Shown here: positions 54,341-63,540 of the stretch, in pieces
Position numbering within the stretch: position 1 is the stretch's first letter
How the letters are laid out: every line of letters starts with the position of its first letter
DNA from: JAQUOA01 sp037443785
Lineage (GTDB): Bacteria; Bacteroidota; Ignavibacteria; UBA10030; UBA8401
DNA length: 64,000 nt
Reading direction: 5' to 3'
Assembly: GCA_037443785.1 (NCBI GenBank)
Contig: JBBINR010000001.1
Coordinates: forward strand, 1-64,000
Notes under the pieces: generated by a model
Told to the model about the DNA's origin: nothing
Databases searched by the model: none
Seen by the model: only the letters and a program-made list of their open reading frames with translations
Program-made: the position numbers and the translations under genes

Positions 54341-55750
54341 ATGAAATTACATTTACCGGAAGAGAGATTTTTTGATCCCGATCCTGCGATTAGAAAAATA
54401 GCTTCCGAATTATATTTGGCAGTAAAAAATCTTCCAATTATCAGCCCTCACGGACATGTGAATGCGGCTATGTTTGTTGACAATAAACCGTTCTCAAATC
54501 CATCCGAGCTTTTTATTGTTCCCGATCATTATGTTTTCAGGATGCTCTACTCGCAAGGCATTCCAATGGAGGCATTGGGTGTGAAGCCGCTCCATGGTTA
54601 TGCGTACGAAAAAGATTCGAGAAAAATTTGGCAGCTATTTGCCGATCATTATCACTTGTTTCGCGGAACACCAAGCGGCATTTGGTTGAATTATGAATTT
54701 TCAGTTATTCTAGGAATACCGGAACGACTTACAAGTGAATCGGCGCAGCGAATTTATGATCACATCCAGGAAAAAATTCAATTGCCGGAATTTTCTCCCC
54801 GCTCACTTTTTGAATCTTTTAAAATAGAGACTCTTGCAACAACCGATGCCGCAACAGATTTGTTAGAATCACATCAGGCAATTCGAAAATCGGGCTGGAA
54901 CGGGAATATCATTCCCACATTTCGTCCCGATGGACTTACGGACCTTACTTCACCAGAATGGAAACAGAATTTCCATTTGCTTGAAGAACGAACCAACAAT
55001 GAGATCACAACGTTTAAGCAGTTTATCAATGCGTTAGAAGAACGGCGGGAATATTTCCGTTCATTCGGTGCGACGGCGACCGACCATGGTGCCCATTCGC
55101 CGTTGACACTCGAACTTTCAGAAACGGAAATAGAAAAAATATTTCAACGGGCGCGAAAAGAGAAAGCAACTGCTGAAGATGCTCAGCTTTTTTCTGCGCA
55201 CATGCTCATGGAACTTGCACGAATGAGTGTGGAAGACGGCATGGTGATGCAGTTGCATTCAGGTTCGTTCCGCAGTCATAATATACCGGTGCACGAACGA
55301 TTTGGCGGCGATAAAGGTGCCGATATTCCGCAGAGAATGGAATACACAAACAATCTTCGTCCATTGTTAAGTAAATATGGGAATGAAAAAAATTTTACAT
55401 TCATCGTCTTCACGCTTGATGAATCAACATACTCAAGAGAGTTAGCTCCAATGGCAGGGCATTATCCTGCAATGAAATTGGGGCCGCCGTGGTGGTTTCA
55501 TGACAGCATCGAAGGGATGACTCGCTACAGACAAATGGTGATGGAAACCGCCGGCTTGTATAATACTGTCGGATTTAACGACGACACGAGAGCATTTTTG
55601 TCTATTCCCGCACGTCACGATCTCGCCAGAAGAATGGACAGCAACTTTGTTGCGGGATTGGTTACCCGTCATATTATAGAAATTGACGAGGCGCATGAAA
55701 TGATGTATCAAATGGCCAACGGTTTGGTGAAGAAAGCGTACAAACTCTAA
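54341..55750 (+). CDS. uxaC: Glucuronate isomerase
   Basis: 469 residues, normal for the family. 'ISPHGHVNA' near residue 35 carries the metal-binding His pair, and 'SGSFRSHN', 'FVIFTLDE' -like and 'HYPAMKLGPPWWFHDS' are typical UxaC blocks. It converts D-glucuronate to D-fructuronate (and galacturonate to tagaturonate). First gene of a six-gene catabolic operon running to 60903 with short gaps. The later genes process only the fructuronate branch. Confidence 0.93.
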   Translation: MKLHLPEERFFDPDPAIRKIASELYLAVKNLPIISPHGHVNAAMFVDNKPFSNPSELFIVPDHYVFRMLYSQGIPMEALGVKPLHGYAYEKDSRKIWQLFADHYHLFRGTPSGIWLNYEFSVILGIPERLTSESAQRIYDHIQEKIQLPEFSPRSLFESFKIETLATTDAATDLLESHQAIRKSGWNGNIIPTFRPDGLTDLTSPEWKQNFHLLEERTNNEITTFKQFINALEERREYFRSFGATATDHGAHSPLTLELSETEIEKIFQRARKEKATAEDAQLFSAHMLMELARMSVEDGMVMQLHSGSFRSHNIPVHERFGGDKGADIPQRMEYTNNLRPLLSKYGNEKNFTFIVFTLDESTYSRELAPMAGHYPAMKLGPPWWFHDSIEGMTRYRQMVMETAGLYNTVGFNDDTRAFLSIPARHDLARRMDSNFVAGLVTRHIIEIDEAHEMMYQMANGLVKKAYKL

Positions 55751-55767
55751 ATGAAAGAAAAAGCTTT

Positions 55768-57030
55768 ATGACGGAAACACAGCCCGGTGTCGGACGTTAT
55801 CGGTGGGTGATTTGTGCATTATTGTTTTTTGCGACAACAATCAATTACATTGACAGACAGATCCTTGGATTGTTGGCGCCAATTCTTCAAAAAGAAATTG
55901 GCTGGACAGAAATCGAATACGGCTACATCGTCACAGCATTTCAAGGTTCGTACGCAATCGGATTGTTATTTTTTGGCTGGTTCATTGATAAGTACGGAAC
56001 TAAAATCGGGTATACTGTTTCGGTCGTTTGGTGGAGCGTTGCGGCGATGGCGCACGCATTGGTCAAAACACCGCTTGGGTTTGGGACAGCACGCGCAGGA
56101 TTGGGAGTAAGTGAATCTGGAAATTTTCCTGCAGCGATCAAAGCTGTTGCCGAATGGTTTCCCAAAAAAGAACGTGCACTTGCAACAGGAATTTTTAATT
56201 CGGGCGCCAATATCGGAGCGGTTCTTGCGCCGGCCGTCGTTCCTTGGTTAACGATTACGTATGGATGGCAGGAAGCATTTATTGCCACGGGTGCGCTCGG
56301 CTTTTTTTGGATTGTGCTGTGGGTATTGTTATATGACAAACCGGAAAACAAAAAAATAGATCCTGCTGAATTGAAATTTATTCAGCAAGATCCTGCAGAG
56401 CCGACGTCAGAAAAAATTCCATGGTTGAGTTTATTACGGTACAAACAAACCTGGGCGTTTATCGTGGGAAAATTTTTGACTGACCCGATATGGTGGTTTT
56501 ATCTTTATTGGCTTCCAAAGTTTTTAAATAAAGAATACGGATTAACCATTACATCGCTCGGACTTCCGTTGATTGTCATTTACACTATGACAAGTTTCGG
56601 AAGCATTGGCGGCGGATGGCTTTCGTCTGCGTTCATTAAAAAAGGAATGGCGGTGAATCGAAGCAGAAAAATGGTGATGCTTATTTGCGCGCTGTGTGTC
56701 ACGCCGATAATTTTTGTTTCTCACATCAGCGATCTGTGGATTGCCGTCGGCTTGATTGGTCTTGCTGCGGCGGCACATCAAGGATGGTCGGCAAATATTT
56801 TTACGACAGCATCGGATATGTTCCCGACGAAAGCGGTCGGGTCAGTTGTCGGTTTAGGAGGAATGGCAGGTGCAGTGGGAGGAATGATTTTTGCTCCCGC
56901 TACCGGTTTTATTCTCGAATTAACAGGAAGTTATGTTTCACTTTTTATCATTTCAGGTTCCGCCTATTTAGTGGCTTTAGGTGCGATGACCTTACTTACC
57001 GGAAAAGCAAAGCCGGTTGTTTTATCATGA
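55768..57030 (+). CDS. MFS hexuronate transporter (ExuT-like)
   Basis: 420 residues with twelve hydrophobic segments. 'TTINYIDRQILGLLAPILQKE' (by its first part) and 'GVSESGNFPAAIKAVAEWFPKKERALATGIF' (in part) match the anion:cation symporter family that includes ExuT and GarP. It imports free hexuronate into the cytoplasm. Placed 17 bp after uxaC. Confidence 0.92.
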   Translation: MTETQPGVGRYRWVICALLFFATTINYIDRQILGLLAPILQKEIGWTEIEYGYIVTAFQGSYAIGLLFFGWFIDKYGTKIGYTVSVVWWSVAAMAHALVKTPLGFGTARAGLGVSESGNFPAAIKAVAEWFPKKERALATGIFNSGANIGAVLAPAVVPWLTITYGWQEAFIATGALGFFWIVLWVLLYDKPENKKIDPAELKFIQQDPAEPTSEKIPWLSLLRYKQTWAFIVGKFLTDPIWWFYLYWLPKFLNKEYGLTITSLGLPLIVIYTMTSFGSIGGGWLSSAFIKKGMAVNRSRKMVMLICALCVTPIIFVSHISDLWIAVGLIGLAAAAHQGWSANIFTTASDMFPTKAVGSVVGLGGMAGAVGGMIFAPATGFILELTGSYVSLFIISGSAYLVALGAMTLLTGKAKPVVLS

Positions 57031-57060
57031 GAAAATAATTCGTTAGGAGAAAAAAACGAA

Positions 57061-58281
57061 ATGGCGTTAAAGATTTCACAGAAATATGTTTCACAAAATG
57101 TCTTTTGTTTAGAACAAACAATGCGTTGGTTTGGCCCAAATGATCCCGTGAGTTTATGGGATATTCGTCAAGCGGGGTGCACGGGAATTGTGACGGCATT
57201 GCATCATGTGCCGAATGGAACTGTCTGGTCGGTGGAAGAAATTAAAAAGAGAAAATTCGAAATTGAACAAGCAGGATTGGTGTGGAGTGTCGTAGAAAGC
57301 ATTCCTGTTCACGAAGATATTAAAACGCAAAGTCCCGGATTCGAAAAATATATTGAAAGCTATAAGCAATCCATTAAGAATCTTGCTCAGTGCGGTGTAA
57401 AAAATATCACCTATAACTTTATGCCGGTGTTGGATTGGACAAGAACTGATCTTGGTTATACTGTTGCCGACGGGAGTAAAGCGCTCCGATTTGAAAGAGC
57501 GGCATTCATTGCGTTCGATCTTTTTTTGTTAAAACGTCCCGGCGCTGAAAAGGATTACTCCAGTTCCGAAATTGAGCGGGCAAAACACCGGTTTGAAGCA
57601 ATGTCAGACGAAGAGAAAAAATTGTTGGAGCGAAATATCATTGCAGGTTTGCCCGGCAGTGAAGAATCATTCACGCTGCAGCAATTCCAATCGGCATTGG
57701 ATAAATATAAAAATATCGGCGCCGACCAATTGCGGAAGAATCTCATTCATTTTTTAAAAGAAGTTATTCCCGTTGCTGATTCTGTTGGTGCTGTTATGGC
57801 AATCCATCCAGATGATCCGCCATATAACATCCTCGGGCTACCGCGTGTCGTCAGCACGGCAGATGATGTTCAACGATTGGTCGATGCAATCCCATCGCAA
57901 AACAATGGATTGTGCTTCTGTACCGGCTCGTTTGGTGTTCGGACCGACAACGATCTTTCGGCAATGGTGAAGCAATTTGCTGACCGGATTCATTTTATCC
58001 ATCTCCGTAACACAACGCGAAATGCCGATGGAGATTTTTATGAAGATAATCATCTTGAAGGTGATGTTGATATGTTTGCAGTGATGACAGAAATTGTGAA
58101 GATGATGCAGCAACGGAAGAGTTCGATTCCCATGCGTTCCGATCATGGCCATCAGATGCTTGATGACCTGAAAAAGAAAACAAATCCGGGCTATTCAGGA
58201 ATTGGCAGATTGCGCGGTCTTGCTGAGTTAAGAGGGTTGGAATTAGGAATTGAACGCGCACTATTTGAAAAAGGAAAGTAA
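57061..58281 (+). CDS. uxuA: Mannonate dehydratase
   Basis: 406 residues. 'MRWFGPNDPVSL' near the N-terminus, 'AIHPDDPPYNILGLPR' and 'FCTGSFG' are UxuA blocks around the metal site. Dehydrates D-mannonate to 2-keto-3-deoxygluconate. GGAG lies upstream of the ATG. Sits between the transporter and the SDR that supplies its substrate. Confidence 0.95.
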   Translation: MALKISQKYVSQNVFCLEQTMRWFGPNDPVSLWDIRQAGCTGIVTALHHVPNGTVWSVEEIKKRKFEIEQAGLVWSVVESIPVHEDIKTQSPGFEKYIESYKQSIKNLAQCGVKNITYNFMPVLDWTRTDLGYTVADGSKALRFERAAFIAFDLFLLKRPGAEKDYSSSEIERAKHRFEAMSDEEKKLLERNIIAGLPGSEESFTLQQFQSALDKYKNIGADQLRKNLIHFLKEVIPVADSVGAVMAIHPDDPPYNILGLPRVVSTADDVQRLVDAIPSQNNGLCFCTGSFGVRTDNDLSAMVKQFADRIHFIHLRNTTRNADGDFYEDNHLEGDVDMFAVMTEIVKMMQQRKSSIPMRSDHGHQMLDDLKKKTNPGYSGIGRLRGLAELRGLELGIERALFEKGK

Positions 58282-58286
58282 TACTG

Positions 58287-59135
58287 ATGAAAAAATTATC
58301 GTTTGACCATCTTAAAGGAAGAAACTGCGTCGTCACCGGGGGGGGAGGAATTATCGGAATTTCGCTATGCAAGGGGCTGGCTTCCGTTGGTGTAAATATT
58401 GCAGTCATCGATCTTGTGAAAGCATCTGCTGATGCGCTTGCCGCTGATTTGAAAAAAGAATTTGGAATACAATCAATTGGTGTTGAAGGAAATGTGCTCG
58501 ATAAATCTTCACTTTTAAAAGCGAAAGAACAGATTAATGCTGCTCTTGGAAAAGTTGATATCCTTATCAATTGTGCCGGTGGAAATAATCCCAAAGCGAC
58601 AACCAAAGATGAATTCGTGAATGCGAATGGAAGTAATCTCGAGCAGTCATTTTACGGATTAGACATCGAGGGTTTTCGAAAAGTGTTTGATTTAAATTTT
58701 CTCGGTACCATACTACCCACGATGGTATTTACGACGGATATGATTGAAAAAGGTGCCGGTTCGGTTTTGAATATTTCTTCAATGAATAGTTTTCGTCCGT
58801 TAACAAAAATCCCCGCATACTCTGCAGCAAAAGCTTCAATCAATAATTTTACAGAGTGGCTCGCGGTGCATCTGGCAAAAGTGAACATACGAGTCAATGC
58901 CATTGCGCCGGGATTTTTTTTGACGAATCAAAATCGGTTTTTGCTTACCGATGAAAAGACGGGTGAGCTGACTGAACGCGGCCACAAAATTCTTTCTGGA
59001 ACACCAATGGGAAAATTTGGAGAACCGGATGATCTTCAAGGGGCGGCACTGTATTTACTTTCCGATCTTTCAAAATTTGTCACAGGGATTATTATTCCTG
59101 TCGACGGCGGTTTCAACGTCTATTCAGGCGTGTAG
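58287..59135 (+). CDS. SDR-family D-mannonate oxidoreductase
   Basis: 282 residues. Short-chain dehydrogenase: 'VVTGGGGIIG' for NAD binding, 'INCAGGN', and the catalytic Tyr178/Lys182 in 'YSAAKASI'. It replaces the larger, unrelated long-chain UxuB of E. coli and reduces D-fructuronate to D-mannonate. The role is supported by its place between uxuA and kdgK; by sequence alone it is a general SDR. Confidence 0.88.
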   Translation: MKKLSFDHLKGRNCVVTGGGGIIGISLCKGLASVGVNIAVIDLVKASADALAADLKKEFGIQSIGVEGNVLDKSSLLKAKEQINAALGKVDILINCAGGNNPKATTKDEFVNANGSNLEQSFYGLDIEGFRKVFDLNFLGTILPTMVFTTDMIEKGAGSVLNISSMNSFRPLTKIPAYSAAKASINNFTEWLAVHLAKVNIRVNAIAPGFFLTNQNRFLLTDEKTGELTERGHKILSGTPMGKFGEPDDLQGAALYLLSDLSKFVTGIIIPVDGGFNVYSGV

Positions 59136-59155
59136 TATTTAACCAGGAAATAATT

Positions 59156-60241
59156 ATGTCACTCAAAATAAAATCAGCAGAACAAACGCAGTTTGATTTA
59201 GTGTCATTAGGTGAGACGATGATTCGACTTTCACCACCCGGCCATCAACGAATCGAATTCGCACCGCAGTTGGAAGTTTGGGTAGGGGGAGGAGAATATA
59301 ACGTTGCCTATGCGTTATCTCGTTTAGGGCTTCGCACCGGCTGGATTGGCGGATTGAATGATTCACCGATGGGATCGATTGTGAAGAACCATGCTCGTGC
59401 GGTCGGCGTGAACGTTGATTATGCCGTTACCAGGAAATATGACGGCATGGGAAAGAAAGACAGGATCGGTCTTAACTTCACAGAAGTAGGCTTTGGCCCA
59501 CGAGCATCAGTAACGCTGTATGATAGAGCATATTCAGCCACAGCGGGAATTCAACCGGGAGAAATCAATTGGAAAAATCTCTTTCAAGAAAAAGGAGTTC
59601 GTTGGTTTCATACTGGAGGAATCTTTTCTGCGTTATCAGAATCAACCCGCAAAGTTGTTGCCGAAGCAGTGAAAGCAGCGCATGAAGCGGGAACGATTGT
59701 TTCCTATGACCTGAATTTCAGATCAAAGCTCTGGAGCAGTAAAGAAGCGATTGAAACAACAAAACCTCTTGTGCCGTACATCGATTGTTTAATCGGTAAT
59801 GAAGAAGATTTCCAAAAAGTATTGGGCTATGAAGTAGACGGGGTAGATGTTGAAAAGGGAGAATTGGACACGACCGCATTTGAGAATATGGTAAAGAAAG
59901 TTGTTAAAGATTTTCCAAATATTAAAATCGTTGGAACAACACTTCGAGGTGTAAAGTCAGCAGGAATCAATGACTGGTCTGCAATCATGTGGACTGAAGG
60001 AAAGTTCTACTATGGACTTAATATGCCATCACTTGAAATCGAAGATCGGGTTGGTGGAGGAGATGGATTTGCGAGCGGTTTTACGTATGGATTTCTCACC
60101 GATAAACAACCGCAGGAATGCGTAAACCTTGGCGTGGCCCATGGTGCAATGTTAATGACCACGCGTGGCGATTCCAGTATGATTACACTGGAAGAATTAC
60201 TTCATGTTGCCAAAGGTGGTTCCGCAAGAATTAAACGGTAA
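59156..60241 (+). CDS. kdgK: 2-keto-3-deoxygluconate kinase (PfkB family)
   Basis: 361 residues. 'VWVGGGEYNVAYALSRLG' is PfkB signature 1 and 'DRVGGGDGFASGFTYG' signature 2, with catalytic Asp303. Phosphorylates KDG to KDPG with ATP. Somewhat longer than E. coli KdgK (309) because of insertions. Ends 5 bp before eda. Confidence 0.92.
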   Translation: MSLKIKSAEQTQFDLVSLGETMIRLSPPGHQRIEFAPQLEVWVGGGEYNVAYALSRLGLRTGWIGGLNDSPMGSIVKNHARAVGVNVDYAVTRKYDGMGKKDRIGLNFTEVGFGPRASVTLYDRAYSATAGIQPGEINWKNLFQEKGVRWFHTGGIFSALSESTRKVVAEAVKAAHEAGTIVSYDLNFRSKLWSSKEAIETTKPLVPYIDCLIGNEEDFQKVLGYEVDGVDVEKGELDTTAFENMVKKVVKDFPNIKIVGTTLRGVKSAGINDWSAIMWTEGKFYYGLNMPSLEIEDRVGGGDGFASGFTYGFLTDKQPQECVNLGVAHGAMLMTTRGDSSMITLEELLHVAKGGSARIKR

Positions 60242-60246
60242 AAATT

Positions 60247-60903
60247 ATGTCACGAAAAGAAACGGTTCAAAAAATTTCAGATCTCGGTGTCGTTGCAGTC
60301 ATCAGAATGCAAAATCCTGACAAACTTAAAAAAGTTGTCGAAGCGATAAGAGCAGGGGGAGTAAAATGCATCGAAATAACAATGACGGTTCCGAATGCAG
60401 TAGAAATAATTCGCGGAATGTCAAAGGCACTTCCGTCAGATGTCATTCTTGGTGCAGGAACTGTTACTGATGCAAAAACCGCTCACGAGGTTATTGCGGC
60501 CGGAGCGCAGTTTGTTGTATCACCAATACTGAATCTCGAAGTAATTAAAATTTGTAACGCTGCCGATATCGCAGTGATGCCCGGCTGTTACACACCGACG
60601 GAAATATTTACTGCATGGAATTCGGGTGCCGACGTATGTAAAGTTTTTCCCGCAACCTCGCTCGGACCGAAATATTTCAAAGATCTTTCGGGCCCTTTTC
60701 CGCACATCAAATTAATGCCAACCGGAGGAGTAACAATTGAGAATGTTGGAGAATGGATTGCTGCTGGAGCGGTTGCTGTTGGAATCGGAAGTGATCTTCT
60801 CGATAAGAAAGCGATCGATGAAGAACATTACGAAGTGTTAACGGAACGAGCAAAGCGGATGGTTGCCAATGTTCAACAAGCAAGAAGAGGAATGCAAAAA
60901 TAG
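60247..60903 (+). CDS. eda: KDPG aldolase
   Basis: 218 residues. Glu43 in 'CIEITMTVPNA' and the Schiff-base lysine Lys132 in 'DVCKVFPA' are both in place, as is 'GAGTVTDA'. Cleaves KDPG to pyruvate and glyceraldehyde-3-phosphate; last step of the operon. It ends 14 bp from the convergent GH16 gene. Confidence 0.95.
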   Translation: MSRKETVQKISDLGVVAVIRMQNPDKLKKVVEAIRAGGVKCIEITMTVPNAVEIIRGMSKALPSDVILGAGTVTDAKTAHEVIAAGAQFVVSPILNLEVIKICNAADIAVMPGCYTPTEIFTAWNSGADVCKVFPATSLGPKYFKDLSGPFPHIKLMPTGGVTIENVGEWIAAGAVAVGIGSDLLDKKAIDEEHYEVLTERAKRMVANVQQARRGMQK

Positions 60904-60917
60904 TTTATTGAAGCGAT

Positions 60918-61979
60918 TTACTTCAGTAACACCATCTTCTTTATTTCTGAAAATGAAGTGGTTTGTAAACGATAAAAGTACATGCCGGCTGGGAGGTTCG
61001 ATGCATTCCATTGAACCGAATAGCTTCCCGCATTTTTTCCCTCATTTACAAGTGTCGCCAGTTCTTGTCCAACCACATTGAATATTTTTAATGTCACATC
61101 ACTCCTTATAGGTATTTGATAATTGATCACTGTCGTTGGGTTGAAAGGATTCGGATAATTTTGTGAAAGAGCAAAATGGGTCGGTGACTGTTTAATGCCA
61201 TCCGAAACCGACGTACTGGAAAGTTGAGAAACCCTTACATAATCGACAAACATTGTGTCGGGAAAGGGAGTTGTGCCGTCAGGATTACCGGGCCAATTGC
61301 CGCCAACAGCAAAATTAAGCAGAATAAAAAATGGTAAGTGAAATTCATCCGTGCCATTGATATTATTGGCAATATTCCCTTCCCAATATTTCACTCCATC
61401 AAGATACCACTTAATTGCGCTTGCGTCCCATTGAATGGAATAAACATGATATTGCGTTACGTCGCATGTCGGCGTGGGTCCGCCGTACGAAGAGTACGCA
61501 GTATTAAACCAATGCATAGTTCCATGTGCCAGTGTTTCAGTATTAATGTGTTCCATGATGTCAATTTCACCGCATTTCGGCCATCCGACCTGAGTGATAG
61601 AATTTCCAAGCATCCAGAAAGCCGGCCATAATCCTTTGCCAAGAGGAAGCTTAATACGGGCTTCAATTTTTCCGTACGTAAAACTTTTTAAGTCTTGAGA
61701 TTTTAAACGCGCGGATGTGTAACTCTTTCCTCCGTACGATTCACTCTTTGCCATAATAAGGAGGTTGCCGTTGTTAATCGTTGCATTGTCCGCTCGACTT
61801 GTATAATACTCTAACTCATTATTGCCCCAACCGTTTGAACCGGTGCCGGTTTCAAATTTCCAGTTTGAAGTATTAATGCCCACACCGTCAAACTCGTCTG
61901 ACCATACAAGGTTCCATGTCTGCGCATTACCTTGGATGCAAAAACAAAGAATCAATAAAAAGAGGTTTGCTGTTTTCAT
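60918..61979 (-). CDS. Secreted GH16 endo-beta-glucanase (laminarinase-like) with type IX sorting domain
   Basis: 353 residues. Signal peptide about 1-19. GH16 catalytic domain about 20-255 with Glu138, Asp140 and Glu143 in 'GEIDIMEH', the E-[IL]-D-[IV]-x-E motif with the extra residue seen in laminarinases; 'WPAFWMLG' and 'VWSDEFDG' support this. The last 95 or so residues are a sorting domain ('LSQNYPNPFNPTTVINYQIP' ... 'IKKMVLLK'). Beta-1,3 or mixed-linkage glucans are likely substrates. Convergent with the uronate operon, so separately controlled. Confidence 0.93.
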   Translation of the reverse strand: MKTANLFLLILCFCIQGNAQTWNLVWSDEFDGVGINTSNWKFETGTGSNGWGNNELEYYTSRADNATINNGNLLIMAKSESYGGKSYTSARLKSQDLKSFTYGKIEARIKLPLGKGLWPAFWMLGNSITQVGWPKCGEIDIMEHINTETLAHGTMHWFNTAYSSYGGPTPTCDVTQYHVYSIQWDASAIKWYLDGVKYWEGNIANNINGTDEFHLPFFILLNFAVGGNWPGNPDGTTPFPDTMFVDYVRVSQLSSTSVSDGIKQSPTHFALSQNYPNPFNPTTVINYQIPIRSDVTLKIFNVVGQELATLVNEGKNAGSYSVQWNASNLPAGMYFYRLQTTSFSEIKKMVLLK

Positions 61980-62247
61980 AGTATTGTGTCTTTAAATATT
62001 TGTGTGTATTCTGTTTCTGCTTTTATATAATCTACACTATCATTGCCCAAAGAGCAATGCAATGGATAATTGGATCTACAGACACGGCATCATATTTTTT
62101 TCTAAGCGAAAAAAGATGACTGTAAATTAGTGTTTAGCAGGCAAGTTGGAAGCCTTTGAAGTGAAGTTTATCCGCTTTATACGGCGGCTATATTTTTATG
62201 ATTTTTCCAATTTGAAAACAGTAAATAATGATTTCATCGGTGAATCA

Positions 62248-63354
62248 TTATTTATTGAGTCGCACGGTCCTTCCCGTTTTTGCGCTTTCTTTTGCTGCTT
62301 CCAAAATTTCCATGACAATCATATTGTTGGCTAACGAGGACACATCATACTGGGAGAGAGTGATTTTATTTTTTACTACGGCGGCTAATAATGCAAAAGG
62401 GTCGTCATAAGGAGCGGGACGTTCTTGAAGTTTTTCTTTTTGCTCTTGTCCATTTTCGTTTAAGCGAAAACGCATCTCAGAGCGATTGTCGCAAAAAATG
62501 TAGCCGGTCTTTCCGTAGATTTCCATATCTTTTCTGGCGATGGGCCAATTCCATGAAGCTTGTATGATGCCTTGCATTTTTGGATATCGCAAAATGATGG
62601 TCGCTTCATCGTCAACTTTGGGATAGAGTTCCGGTTTTATGGTTTGTGTAACAGCAGTAACTGCTTCAGGCCGTTCACCGTTCTTTAACCATGTGATGAG
62701 GTTCGCTCCGTAACATCCAAAATCTGTCAAAGCCCCGGCGCCGTTCGTTGCTGGATCAGTAAGCCAATCTAAAAATTCGTGATTGATTCCTAATTCGATT
62801 GGTCCTTTGTGTCCGTCGTGGACAACAATTTTGCGTAAATCTCCAATGTCGCCGCGGTGAACCATTTCGTACGCCTTATGATTGGTGGCGTACCACGACG
62901 TTTCATAATTAACCAGCAAATGGATTTTATATTTCTCCGCCAGCACTTTCATTTTTATCGCATGCTCCAAACTAACCGCCAAAGGTTTTTCGACCATCAC
63001 GTGTATGCCGAGCGGAGCGCACATTTCTACAACTTTCAAATGATCGTAAATAGTACCAAACGCGGTAACGGCTTCAGGTTTAACGGCGGTGATCATTTCT
63101 TCCATGGTGTTGTAAACACTATTCATTGAAAAACCGTGTTCTTTAGAATAGCGTTGAGCCAGCTCTTTATTAGGTTCAACGATCCCGACAATTTTTATAT
63201 CGCCCCGATCTGGTCTTCCCAAAATCCAATGAACATGCGTGTGGGTAAGCCCTACTACTCCAACTCGCAATGGTTCCGCGTTCGTAGGTTGAGCAAACAA
63301 TTGCAATCGTATCAAGATAACGGCAAGCAATGAGAAAAAAAGGTGTTTGGCCAT
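62248..63354 (-). CDS. Exported Gfo/Idh/MocA-like oxidoreductase with atypical nucleotide motif
   Basis: 368 residues from the ATG at 63354-63352 (minus); the frame is open upstream, but this start gives a Sec signal peptide ('AKHLFFSLLAVILIRLQLFA'). Where the family has G-x-G-x-x-G it reads 'VGVVGLTHTHVHWI', with three His. The 'EKPLAV' motif is kept, as is 'NYETSWYA'. An exported family member recalls glucose-fructose oxidoreductase, which keeps NADP bound, but there is no twin-Arg signal here. May work on glycans in the periplasm. Confidence 0.82.
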   Translation of the reverse strand: MAKHLFFSLLAVILIRLQLFAQPTNAEPLRVGVVGLTHTHVHWILGRPDRGDIKIVGIVEPNKELAQRYSKEHGFSMNSVYNTMEEMITAVKPEAVTAFGTIYDHLKVVEMCAPLGIHVMVEKPLAVSLEHAIKMKVLAEKYKIHLLVNYETSWYATNHKAYEMVHRGDIGDLRKIVVHDGHKGPIELGINHEFLDWLTDPATNGAGALTDFGCYGANLITWLKNGERPEAVTAVTQTIKPELYPKVDDEATIILRYPKMQGIIQASWNWPIARKDMEIYGKTGYIFCDNRSEMRFRLNENGQEQKEKLQERPAPYDDPFALLAAVVKNKITLSQYDVSSLANNMIVMEILEAAKESAKTGRTVRLNK

Positions 63355-63409
63355 AGATGTTATTCGTAATAGTAATGGTTTAGTTTGCAGTGGTGAAAAT
63401 AATACTGTC

Positions 63410-63425
63410 TCTTGTCTGGACAAGA
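63410..63425. promoter_or_regulatory. Palindromic operator candidate between divergent genes
   Basis: TCTTGTCTGGACAAGA: 7-bp arms TCTTGTC/GACAAGA around TG. It lies 56 bp upstream of the minus-strand oxidoreductase and 116 bp upstream of the plus-strand FG-GAP gene, so one regulator could act on both. Confidence 0.5.
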
Positions 63426-63540
63426 ATAATATATACACCAAGAATGAATACAGCAATTCTATTTATCAACATGGTTGGATTTTTTATTACCTGTAAAAAC
63501 ACTTGAAAATTGAAAATTATTTTGTTTTTATAACATAAAT

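Noticed and set aside
62146..62334. Small plus-strand ORF of 62 codons
   Set aside because: It overlaps the end of the exported oxidoreductase gene in another frame and has no ribosome site.
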